DNA from: Bacteriovoracaceae bacterium UBA3083 | Lineage (GTDB): Bacteria; Bdellovibrionota; Bacteriovoracia; Bacteriovoracales; Bacteriovoracaceae | DNA length: 64,000 nucleotides | Assembly (NCBI GenBank): GCA_002366565.1 | Contig: DFBJ01000009.1 | Span: 62,001 to 126,000, forward strand | Direction: 5' to 3' | Shown: one piece after another, positions 33,014 to 40,580 of the stretch | How positions within the stretch are numbered: the first letter of the stretch is position 1 | Layout: every line of letters starts with the position of its first letter | Made by a program: the position numbers and the translations under genes | Notes under the pieces: model-generated | Told to the model about the DNA's origin: nothing | What the model saw: the letters and a program-made list of their open reading frames with translations, nothing else | The model's database searches: none

Positions 33014-33568
33014 CTAACTTTGTAAGTTAAAGGCCTTAGTGTACTCGTTGTATTTTTTTAGATTTTCTTCTTCCAGTCGTATCCTAAAAAAGAGAATAAT
33101 AAAGTTTAATAAAGAAAAAATTATAGAAAGATTAAATAGGGAGGCCATCATAGGAAGACTCACTAATTCTAGGATAACACCTAGATAATTAGGGTGCCTA
33201 AACCATTTGAAAATACCGCTGTTAATTGCAGGTGCCTCTGGAAGAATGACAACTCTTGTTGACCATCTATTGCCAAGAGTTTTAATCGCAGTGATTCTTA
33301 AAATTTGACCTACTATAAAGACTATTAACGATGTCCAAAAAAAGTAAGGACTAAAATTTAAATCTAAATAAAGAGCAGAATAGGCAAGAGTTAGAAGCCA
33401 AAATGTGTGTAAGAGAACCATAAAAATATAATTCCCTTCTTTTATAATCATTCCTCCTTTTGAGAGGATGAATTTCTCATTTTTTTTAGAGATAAATAAT
33501 TCTGCAACTCTTTGTAAAATAGTAAAGAATATAATAATTCGAAATATTAAGAGGTAGTTTATTTCCAT
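33014..33568 (-). CDS. Isoprenylcysteine carboxyl methyltransferase-family membrane enzyme
   Basis: The 184-residue protein has about four membrane segments and the ICMT C-terminal signature WFRHPNYLGVILEL, followed by RIRLEEENLKKYNEY. Enzymes of this group use S-adenosylmethionine at the inner membrane. Directly after a type III PKS, the known counterparts (SrsB, BpsB) O-methylate alkylresorcinols or alkylpyrones. Its start overlaps the PKS stop by 10 bases, which indicates translational coupling and a shared pathway. Confidence 0.88.
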   Translation of the reverse strand: MEINYLLIFRIIIFFTILQRVAELFISKKNEKFILSKGGMIIKEGNYIFMVLLHTFWLLTLAYSALYLDLNFSPYFFWTSLIVFIVGQILRITAIKTLGNRWSTRVVILPEAPAINSGIFKWFRHPNYLGVILELVSLPMMASLFNLSIIFSLLNFIILFFRIRLEEENLKKYNEYTKAFNLQS

Positions 33569-34626
33569 TTAAGAAGTCCTAGCTCTGCACTAAAGGCAGG
33601 TCCCATGGCCACACTTATAATGTTCTTACCTGAAAGTTCAGGTGTTTTATTCTCCATATTTCTTTTAAAGATATCTAATACTGAAACAGAGCTCATATTA
33701 CCATTTTTAGCTAAGCTGTCCCAACTGTGCTTTAAACCTTTCTCTGGAAGATCTAATACTTTTTCAAGAGCAAGTAGAACTTTTGGTCCTCCTGGGTGAG
33801 CAAAAAAAGAATCAATTTGACTTAACTCTAATTGATTTTCTGATAAAAACTCATTCAATGGTTCTGGCAGAGCTTTCTCTGTTAAATCCGGAACACTCTT
33901 ACTAAGAACAATGTTGAGACCTTTTTCTCCTACTTTCCAGCCCATAACATCTTGAGTGTCAGGAAAGAAAATACTTCTAGAAGATTTCCATTCTATTGGA
34001 GCAGTTTTAGAAAGTGGATGGTTATCTCCGACCATAAGAACTGAGGCTGCACCATCTCCGAAAAGACCTATTGAAATTAAATTTGCAACACTTATGTCAC
34101 TCATTTGCACAGTTAATGAGCATAGCTCTACAGAGGAGAAAATTACTGCCTCATCTGGATATGCCTTTAGATAGTCTGCGATTCTATTAATACCAGCTAC
34201 TCCGGCCATACAGCCGAGTCCCATAAGGGGAACTCTTTTGGTTTTTGAAGAGAAAGGAAGTCTATTCATTACTCTTGATTCTATACTTGGAATGGCAAAG
34301 CCTGTAACGGTATTACTCCATAGAGATCCTATATCTTTTGCTTGAAGATTATTATTTTTTAATATCTTGGAGATTGCATCAGTTGATAAATCGACAGCTT
34401 TTTCTATAAAGAGGTTATTCTTTTCATCGAAGCTTTCCAATTGAAAGTACTTTTCTAGAGGTACGGCAAGGTGTCTTCCTTCTACTAGTACATTAGAATG
34501 AATCGTCTCAATTCTGGAAGTATTTCTAATTTTTCCTTCAAGTGCTTTAGTGATACTTTGAATAAGCTCTTGTTGAGAGTAGTAATTATCAGGAAAACTT
34601 GTTTGAATATCTACGATGTATGGCAT
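33559..34626 (-). CDS. Type III polyketide synthase (chalcone/stilbene synthase family)
   Basis: The 355-residue protein is a thiolase-fold type III PKS. The catalytic Cys lies in LMGLGCMAGVAGINR, the His in FFAHPGGPKVL and the Asn in NGNMSSVSVLD. These match bacterial alkylresorcinol/alkylpyrone synthases, which extend a fatty acyl starter with malonyl-CoA and cyclise it. GAGGAAGT precedes the ATG. It is the central gene of a five-gene operon (methyltransferase, YceI, PKS, ICMT, FAD enzyme). Ring type and chain length cannot be read from sequence. Confidence 0.92.
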   Translation of the reverse strand: MPYIVDIQTSFPDNYYSQQELIQSITKALEGKIRNTSRIETIHSNVLVEGRHLAVPLEKYFQLESFDEKNNLFIEKAVDLSTDAISKILKNNNLQAKDIGSLWSNTVTGFAIPSIESRVMNRLPFSSKTKRVPLMGLGCMAGVAGINRIADYLKAYPDEAVIFSSVELCSLTVQMSDISVANLISIGLFGDGAASVLMVGDNHPLSKTAPIEWKSSRSIFFPDTQDVMGWKVGEKGLNIVLSKSVPDLTEKALPEPLNEFLSENQLELSQIDSFFAHPGGPKVLLALEKVLDLPEKGLKHSWDSLAKNGNMSSVSVLDIFKRNMENKTPELSGKNIISVAMGPAFSAELGLLKWK

Positions 34627-34636
34627 ACTTCCTCTC

Positions 34637-35230
34637 TTATTTTATTGATTCATTGATTGAAATATTTATTTTAATTTCGTCTGATAGCTTGGCTATAAAT
34701 ATACTTGGGTCTGGAATTTCCATTTCTTTTAAACTCCAACTAGAGCTACCGTTTATTTGATAAGAATTATTAGAGATCTTGTTAACTACCAGTTTGATTT
34801 GAAATTTCTTTTCCTTTCCTCGTATTTTAACTATTCCGTCATAAGTTCTTTCTTTTAAGTCTTTTAGAAATAAAGGACCAGCAACAGAGATTTCAACGTT
34901 AGGGTATTTCTCTGCTTCCATACATAAATTATGAAGCTTTTCATCCCTCGTTTCGCCATCCGTATCCATTGAGTTGGCCATAAAGTTGATTTGCATATCT
35001 CGAAGTATTAAATTCTTATTATCGAATTTTGATTTATATGAAAAATTCTTAACATATCCATCTACATCTGAAGAAAACATTCCTGCCTTAGTGCTAATAA
35101 CGATAAATTGTAGTTTTGACTTCTTTGCTTTAGCTTCATTAAAACTCTCAGAAATGACTTTATTCTGAAAGTTCTCGGCAAGAATATTTGGTGAGATAAT
35201 AAAGAAGAAGAGAAAGATTATATTTTTCAT
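34637..35230 (-). CDS. YceI-family periplasmic lipid-binding protein
   Basis: Using the ATG at 35230 (GGAG 9 bases upstream), the 197-residue protein has a Sec signal peptide (MKNIIFLFFFIISPNILA) and then a YceI-type lipocalin-like barrel: SKLQFIVISTKAGMFSSDVDGYVKNF, and the MDTDGETRDEKLH loop typical of the family. YceI proteins bind isoprenoid or other long lipids in the periplasm. In this operon it could carry the lipid product or a precursor between membranes (inference). It ends 10 bases before the PKS start. Confidence 0.88.
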   Translation of the reverse strand: MKNIIFLFFFIISPNILAENFQNKVISESFNEAKAKKSKLQFIVISTKAGMFSSDVDGYVKNFSYKSKFDNKNLILRDMQINFMANSMDTDGETRDEKLHNLCMEAEKYPNVEISVAGPLFLKDLKERTYDGIVKIRGKEKKFQIKLVVNKISNNSYQINGSSSWSLKEMEIPDPSIFIAKLSDEIKINISINESIK

Positions 35231-35232
35231 TT

Positions 35233-35991
35233 TTATATACTCCATACTTTTTTTGCTATTATGTGATCTAGCTTCTTTGGAAATAAGGGAAACGCAGGCA
35301 CCTTTTTTGAATACTCTCTATACATTTTACTTTTGCTTAGTCTGACTTCCTTAAATGTTGCCCCAACAAAAATATAGATAGTCCAAAAAAGAGATAAGTA
35401 GAGCCTATCTGCACTAATATTTGGGGTAAACCAAATCATTCCAAGGAATGCTACGTAAATAGGGTGGCGACAAATCTTGTAAGGACCATGTTGTATAAGT
35501 GATCCTTTGATCTTTTTTCTTTTTATGGCATTCCACCACTCTTCAATACCACTTTGCTTGAATAAACCTATAGTGCTCATAGTCCAAAACATGAAAAGCC
35601 AGCTAAAGATGTAAAGTATTGTAATTATATTACTTGTAAACTTTGTTGAAATCATGAGGTTAGGCCCAATAGTTACCCAGAATTCATCCATGAGTATTAT
35701 GGCAATACAGGCATGTAACGAGTAAATTGTTGAGTATAGTTTTCCTGGAATATAGTTTAGAAGCCTTCTCTTGGTTTTAGAATTCAAAAGTAAGCTGTGA
35801 GGAATGCTAAAGAAGCAAAGAAGTAGGGTATTTATTGTCCATTGATATGGCCCTACATCTACAGCATTTCTTCCAGTACTATCTAGTAGGAAGAACCAGA
35901 GCCTTATGATTGCGTAGTGAAAAAGTGCGATATTGATCAGACCGACAATTATAAATGATGATTTATTGTTTAAAAATTGTTTTAGTTTCAC
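35233..35991 (-). CDS. Second membrane methyltransferase-like protein (ICMT/NnrU superfamily)
   Basis: The 252-residue protein has about six membrane segments. GPYKICRHPIYVAFLGMIWF followed by KEVRLSKSKMYREYSKKVPAFP is the C-terminal catalytic signature of the ICMT/PEMT/NnrU superfamily. It is longer than the other methyltransferase of this operon and only distantly similar. It is the first gene of the five-gene operon and ends 2 bases before the yceI start codon. A methylation step or a methanethiol-methyltransferase-like role are alternatives; the substrate is unknown. Confidence 0.8.
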   Translation of the reverse strand: MKLKQFLNNKSSFIIVGLINIALFHYAIIRLWFFLLDSTGRNAVDVGPYQWTINTLLLCFFSIPHSLLLNSKTKRRLLNYIPGKLYSTIYSLHACIAIILMDEFWVTIGPNLMISTKFTSNIITILYIFSWLFMFWTMSTIGLFKQSGIEEWWNAIKRKKIKGSLIQHGPYKICRHPIYVAFLGMIWFTPNISADRLYLSLFWTIYIFVGATFKEVRLSKSKMYREYSKKVPAFPLFPKKLDHIIAKKVWSI

Positions 35992-36106
35992 AACTACACC
36001 TCTATATTCATCATACTGCAGGATTTTTCACTTAGTTGATATGGGGAAGTTTACCTATTAGAATATATAAACAGGTACTTAGGCAATCACATAGGTCATT
36101 TTTATT

Positions 36107-36616
36107 ATGAAAAAAGAACGTTTGATTAGTGGTTTTTTACTACTATTTGTTGGAGCTTTGACTCTAATTGATATTTTTGAGGATTTTCATGAAGGTGCAT
36201 CTATAGCTCACTTAGTTATTGAGATAGCGATAGTAGCGATATCATTAGGAGCTATAATCTACATCACAGGGGAATATTTAAAGGAAAAAAAACATATTGA
36301 GCAACTTGAAGGTGAAAAAAAATTACTTAGGGAGATTGCTGAAGGACTGAAGCAAAAGTCAGAAGTTTTTGTTGAGGGGCTGAGCTCACATATTGATAGA
36401 ACCTTTAATGAGTGGAGTTTCTCTGATGCTGAACGTGATATTGCTCTCTTTCTTCTAAAAGGTCTAAGCCCTAAGAAAATCGCTGAAATTCGAGGAAGTA
36501 GTGAGAAAACAGTGAGGCATCAAATATCTTCAATCTATAAGAAAGCTAAACTTAATGGAAGAGAGGAGTTTACGGCCTTTTTCTTAGAAGATCTTCTACC
36601 TCCGGCTAACTTATGA
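36107..36616 (+). CDS. Membrane-anchored LuxR/GerE-type transcription regulator
   Basis: The 169-residue protein has two N-terminal membrane segments (about residues 8-22 and 32-52), a short coiled-coil linker and a C-terminal GerE helix-turn-helix (about 105-165). The last shows LLKGLSPKKIAEIRGSSEKTVRHQISSIYKKAKLNGREEF, with its Glu-x3-Ala-x12-Val pattern intact. No receiver or ligand domain is present, so the membrane part probably senses the signal. It is divergent from the PKS operon and overlaps the exporter gene by ATGA, so it is likely the local regulator of both. Confidence 0.85.
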   Translation: MKKERLISGFLLLFVGALTLIDIFEDFHEGASIAHLVIEIAIVAISLGAIIYITGEYLKEKKHIEQLEGEKKLLREIAEGLKQKSEVFVEGLSSHIDRTFNEWSFSDAERDIALFLLKGLSPKKIAEIRGSSEKTVRHQISSIYKKAKLNGREEFTAFFLEDLLPPANL

Positions 36617-38631
36617 GGAGAAACAGGACTTTATCAAGAGTAATTTCTATATCTCTTATTGCGTTAGGAGTTTTGGGGATCATCTACTCTAATGACTTAG
36701 TCCAAAATAATAAAGAAACAGTGTTTCTAACTGATTTAGGGGCCACTAGTTACCTAGGGTTTAAAGAAAGATTTAAAGAAAAGAGTTTTGTTGTCCTTAA
36801 AAAAGATTATAAAAATGTAGTAGGCAATAAAGAAAAAGAAATATTTAAAATTAAGTCTAGTGGTCTTATTAAAGATTGTGATGATAAGTGTGAAATTATC
36901 ATTTCAAAAGATCTTCCTCCCAACTTTAAAGACTTTATAAAAATAGAAGGTAAGAATTACTTAGGTCTTATTTTAATTTCTGATCAAGATCATATAAGAA
37001 ATATTCTAGAAAAGATTGAGTCTGATAGCTTTTGGGGAGATTTAAGTGAAAATCTTCATCTAGCAGGGGTTCCATTTACAAATAAACTTTTAAATAAATA
37101 TTCGAAGAGCATTAAAGAGAAGCTATTTCCTTTATTATTTCTTGGTGTTTTTCTAATTTTATTGGTTATTACGAAAAGCTTCAAGACTGCTATTTTTATA
37201 TTCTTTCCATGCCTTCTTGCTTCTTCTGTTAGTTTATCTGTTACGAAGTTCTTCTTCCATGAATCCAATTTAGTCATTTCAATTATTCCACTTTTAATGT
37301 TTGTAATAAATTTATCATTGGTATTTCATATTTATTACACAAGTTTAGAGTTAAAAAGTTTTCAGAAGGGAGTTCTTTCAAAGAAAAAGCCCATTTTATT
37401 AATGGTTGTGACAACCTTTGTTGGTTTTCTTTCACTATATTTCTCTAGTTTAAAAGCAATTAGCACTTTTGGACTAACATCAGCCATGCTCATTCTTATC
37501 TCTTCAATTTTGACCATCTTGTGGATCTTATCAGCTTCAAATAGTACAGACTTTCTCTTAAGCCGAGAGGATTGTGAAGTTAAAGGTATTGTAGGAAGAA
37601 GCTTAAGTGGCTTTTTATCAATGAAGAAAATTATGATCTTATCAATAATTGGTATCATCATTGGAGGATTATCTTCAAAAGGGATTAGAGTTTTAACTGA
37701 TGCTACAGAATACTTTCCTAAGGACTCATTTATTAAAGAGAGTATTTTAGATGTTTCTACAAAAGTTCTTGGTCCACCTGTATTAGATATTGTTTTAAAT
37801 CTAAAGAAAGAAGCAACAATTGATGACTTAAAAAAACTCTCGACATTAGAAGAGATTTTACTGAAAAGGTTAAGACAAAAAAGTGATCACTATAATTTAT
37901 TATCAGCTAACTTATTCACTAAGAAAGCTAATGAAATTTATACTGGAGATGCTAAAGTTCCAGACCATAAATTTGCTTACTTAACTATGTTTTCACAAGC
38001 ACCAATTTCTCTTCGAGGCGGATTCCCTCTAGATAGTGATTATCGAGTTAGTATTTTAGCTCCTCCTATGAATGTTCATGAGTATGAGGAACTTGTAAAT
38101 GATGTTCAAATTGTATTTAAAGATTATGAGAAGTCATTTAACGGTCTATATTATCATTTAATGATTGCTCAGAAAGAGATGATATTTACCTTATTTAAAA
38201 GCTTTTCAATTAGCTTAGTTGTAATTTCTTTTATTGCATTTATAGCTTTCAAAAAGGTTAAGGTCTTCTTTATATTCTTGTTTGTAAATATTGTTCCTGT
38301 ATTTATATCATTTTTCTTTTTACGGATTTTTGGTCTCTCATTTAATATTGCTACAGTAATGACATATAGTATCTCTTTGGGACTTATTGTTGATAGTTCA
38401 TTTCATATTATTGATACACTCGATAAGGAAGATCTATCTGATAGCTTTTTTTATAGTACTATCGTTAAACCAGTAAGTCGTTCCAGTTTAATCCTTACAT
38501 TTTGTTTTTTATTTTTTATGATTAATGACTTTCTTCCTATCCAAGAGTTTGGAATATGTTTATCTATAATAATCTTCATTGGTATGATTTTTGATCTAAA
38601 AGTTTTACCAACTCTCTACCTTAAGAAATAG
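36613..38631 (+). CDS. MMPL/RND-type exporter
   Basis: The 672-residue protein has the two-half RND layout: a first membrane segment near residue 15, a periplasmic loop, a five-helix bundle (about 170-300), a second loop (from about 355) and a second bundle (about 535-670). The second bundle has SLGLIVDSSFHIIDTL, an RND helix-4-like motif. It is the short form similar to MmpL or HpnN lipid exporters rather than the 1000-residue drug pumps. Coupling to the LuxR gene and divergence from the PKS operon suggest export of the lipid product. Confidence 0.87.
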   Translation: MRRNRTLSRVISISLIALGVLGIIYSNDLVQNNKETVFLTDLGATSYLGFKERFKEKSFVVLKKDYKNVVGNKEKEIFKIKSSGLIKDCDDKCEIIISKDLPPNFKDFIKIEGKNYLGLILISDQDHIRNILEKIESDSFWGDLSENLHLAGVPFTNKLLNKYSKSIKEKLFPLLFLGVFLILLVITKSFKTAIFIFFPCLLASSVSLSVTKFFFHESNLVISIIPLLMFVINLSLVFHIYYTSLELKSFQKGVLSKKKPILLMVVTTFVGFLSLYFSSLKAISTFGLTSAMLILISSILTILWILSASNSTDFLLSREDCEVKGIVGRSLSGFLSMKKIMILSIIGIIIGGLSSKGIRVLTDATEYFPKDSFIKESILDVSTKVLGPPVLDIVLNLKKEATIDDLKKLSTLEEILLKRLRQKSDHYNLLSANLFTKKANEIYTGDAKVPDHKFAYLTMFSQAPISLRGGFPLDSDYRVSILAPPMNVHEYEELVNDVQIVFKDYEKSFNGLYYHLMIAQKEMIFTLFKSFSISLVVISFIAFIAFKKVKVFFIFLFVNIVPVFISFFFLRIFGLSFNIATVMTYSISLGLIVDSSFHIIDTLDKEDLSDSFFYSTIVKPVSRSSLILTFCFLFFMINDFLPIQEFGICLSIIIFIGMIFDLKVLPTLYLKK

Positions 38632-38814
38632 ATAAGTAGAGTGGGGGGATTGTTCTAATTCTTTTACTTAGTGCAGTGTTAATTAAGTCTTTTTTTGCCT
38701 GTATTGAAAAAAGACTTTTGACCACACTTTTATCTTTTTTCTATCTCGAATTTCTGCTAGGTTCAATATTTATTATGGTTTTAACATAGATCTCTCATAG
38801 ATAGGATTATAGAT

Positions 38815-39795
38815 ATGGTTAAAGTAGCTTTCTTTCAAACACATAAGTATGAGTTAGAGTATTTTACTAAGGCGTCTGATGAAGCCGGTGTTGAAATTTC
38901 ATTTTTAGAGCCAAGGTTAACTTCGCAGACAGCAGTTATGTCGAAGGGCTATGATGTTGTTTGTTCTTTTGCTAACGATAGTGTGGATAGAGATACATTA
39001 GTTGCTCTTAAAAACAATGGAATAAAGCTATTAGCATTACGTTCCGCTGGATTCAATCACGTGGATATGCAGGCCGCTGTCGAGCTTGAAATTCCTGTTG
39101 TAAGGGTTCCAAGTTATTCTCCTCACTCTATTGCTGAGCATGCAGTTTGTCTCCTCCTAGCGCTTTCTCGTAGAATTCATAAAGCACATATGAGAACTCA
39201 GTCTCATAATTTTTCACTAGATGGATTAGTTGGATTTAATCTTCATGGGAAAAAAGTTGGAGTCATTGGAACTGGAAAAATAGGTGCTGTCTTTGCCAAT
39301 ATTATGAAAGGTTTTGGCAGTGAGGTCATGGCCTATGATATAGACCAAAATGAAGAGTTTAATTATGTTAGCCTTGATAAAATACTAAAAGAAAGTGATA
39401 TCATTTCTTTGCATGTTCCACTGAATCCAAAGACTCATCATATATTAAATAGAGAAAGCTTTAAGAAGATGAAGAAGGGTGTTTATATAATCAATACTAG
39501 TCGTGGAGGGTTAATAGATACAAAGGCCCTAATTGATTCTTTAAAGTCTGAGCATATTGCTGGAGCTGGACTAGATGTTTATGAAGAAGAAGAGAACCTT
39601 TTCTTTCAAGACTTATCTGAAGAAATATTAATGGATGATCTATTTGCACGCTTGATCAGTTTTCCAAATGTTTTAGTCACTTCCCATCAAGCTTTTTTAA
39701 CAAGTGAAGCTCTAAATCAAATTGCAGTAGTAACAATGGAAAATATTAAAACTTATTTTTCTACAGGTGAGATGCCTAATCAGGTTTTACCGTAG
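38815..39795 (+). CDS. ldhA: D-lactate dehydrogenase-type 2-hydroxyacid dehydrogenase
   Basis: The 326-residue NAD enzyme has the fermentative D-LDH pattern: KVAFFQTHKYE start, LRSAGFNHVDMQAA, KKVGVIGTGKIGAVFANIMKGFG, catalytic Arg in NTSRGGLIDTKAL, Glu in GLDVYEEEE and His in TSHQAFLT. It reduces pyruvate to D-lactate with NADH. It stands alone and is followed by a hairpin. A diverged, deleted relative lies at 31804-31904, on the other side of the phenolic-lipid island. The 184 bases upstream carry no clear promoter or terminator. Confidence 0.92.
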   Translation: MVKVAFFQTHKYELEYFTKASDEAGVEISFLEPRLTSQTAVMSKGYDVVCSFANDSVDRDTLVALKNNGIKLLALRSAGFNHVDMQAAVELEIPVVRVPSYSPHSIAEHAVCLLLALSRRIHKAHMRTQSHNFSLDGLVGFNLHGKKVGVIGTGKIGAVFANIMKGFGSEVMAYDIDQNEEFNYVSLDKILKESDIISLHVPLNPKTHHILNRESFKKMKKGVYIINTSRGGLIDTKALIDSLKSEHIAGAGLDVYEEEENLFFQDLSEEILMDDLFARLISFPNVLVTSHQAFLTSEALNQIAVVTMENIKTYFSTGEMPNQVLP

Positions 39796-39807
39796 TTATA
39801 TGAAATT

Positions 39808-39828
39808 ATGGCCTTAGAGCAAGGCCAT
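39808..39828. terminator. Hairpin between convergent genes
   Basis: ATGGCCTT-AGAGC-AAGGCCAT, an 8-bp perfect stem after ldhA, followed by TCATTATTTTATTT. It probably ends ldhA transcription and may work for the opposite gene as well. Confidence 0.65.
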
Positions 39829-39831
39829 TCA

Positions 39832-40434
39832 TTATTTTATTTCGTTATAAGTTTTAATTGTTTTTAAATCAACATCTAAGAAGTCTGTATAGACTGTAGT
39901 ATCGTTTTCACAGAATAGAACTTTATACTTTTCACCACTTAAATCATAATTGATTACACGACATGTTTTATCCATGACTGATGATTTCGTTACAGATGTA
40001 ATTGTTGAGAATTTAGAACATCCTGAAACTTGATGTGGGATATGTTTGTCTGAATAAGAATTTATTTTAATTCTAGATCTATCAGATAAACCTCTTCTAA
40101 TTTGCTTTCCAAAATAATCTTTAGTTTTAAGCTCTTGTGAGAAATCACCCTCTAGTGAACTAGAGTATGCTTTATAAGTAAGAGTTGCAGCATATAATAA
40201 TCCAATTTTATTAGGAGTATCTTTTTGAGTCTGAATAGAATTGTGTATAGCATTTATACATTGTTGTTCAGTACTCTCTTCTACAAGGTCTACTGAGTTT
40301 CCACTACCGAACTGAGTATTTGAAGCATTACTTAATACATTAGCTATTGAAGGGTTTGAGTTTAGAAAATCAAAAAATGAAGCATTACTCGACATTGATA
40401 ATAGAGTTGCAGTTATTAGTAGTGTCTTTCTCAT
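39832..40434 (-). CDS. Secreted hypothetical protein
   Basis: I place the start at the ATG at 40434 with AGGAG 8 bases upstream. The 200-residue product has a signal peptide (MRKTLLITATLLSMSSNAS) and about 180 mature residues with five cysteines, including one in a QQCINAIH context. No family is recognised. A hairpin without T run separates it from the TonB receptor gene upstream on the same strand, so it may be its own unit. Confidence 0.75.
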   Translation of the reverse strand: MRKTLLITATLLSMSSNASFFDFLNSNPSIANVLSNASNTQFGSGNSVDLVEESTEQQCINAIHNSIQTQKDTPNKIGLLYAATLTYKAYSSSLEGDFSQELKTKDYFGKQIRRGLSDRSRIKINSYSDKHIPHQVSGCSKFSTITSVTKSSVMDKTCRVINYDLSGEKYKVLFCENDTTVYTDFLDVDLKTIKTYNEIK

Positions 40435-40551
40435 TTCGTAATCTCCTATGTGTGGTGGAGATATTTTATACAAAAGTAGGAGTTATATTGGATTATTAGA
40501 AATAATTACAGAAGGTGTATAAAGAATAATCAGTAGGTAAGCTATTGAAAT

Positions 40552-40571
40552 GAGGGAGGCTGTCCTCCCTC
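40552..40571. terminator. Hairpin after the TonB receptor gene
   Basis: GAGGGAGG-CTGT-CCTCCCTC, an 8-bp stem 9 bases past the receptor stop. On the minus strand it is followed by ATTTC rather than a T run, so termination may be partial. Confidence 0.6.
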
Positions 40572-40580
40572 TTATATTTA

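Noticed and set aside
36052..36077. TACCT/AGGTA inverted repeat in the divergent lipid/regulator region as a LuxR operator
   Set aside because: The arms are only 5 bp in AT-rich DNA and there is no second copy; it is noted as a place to test only.
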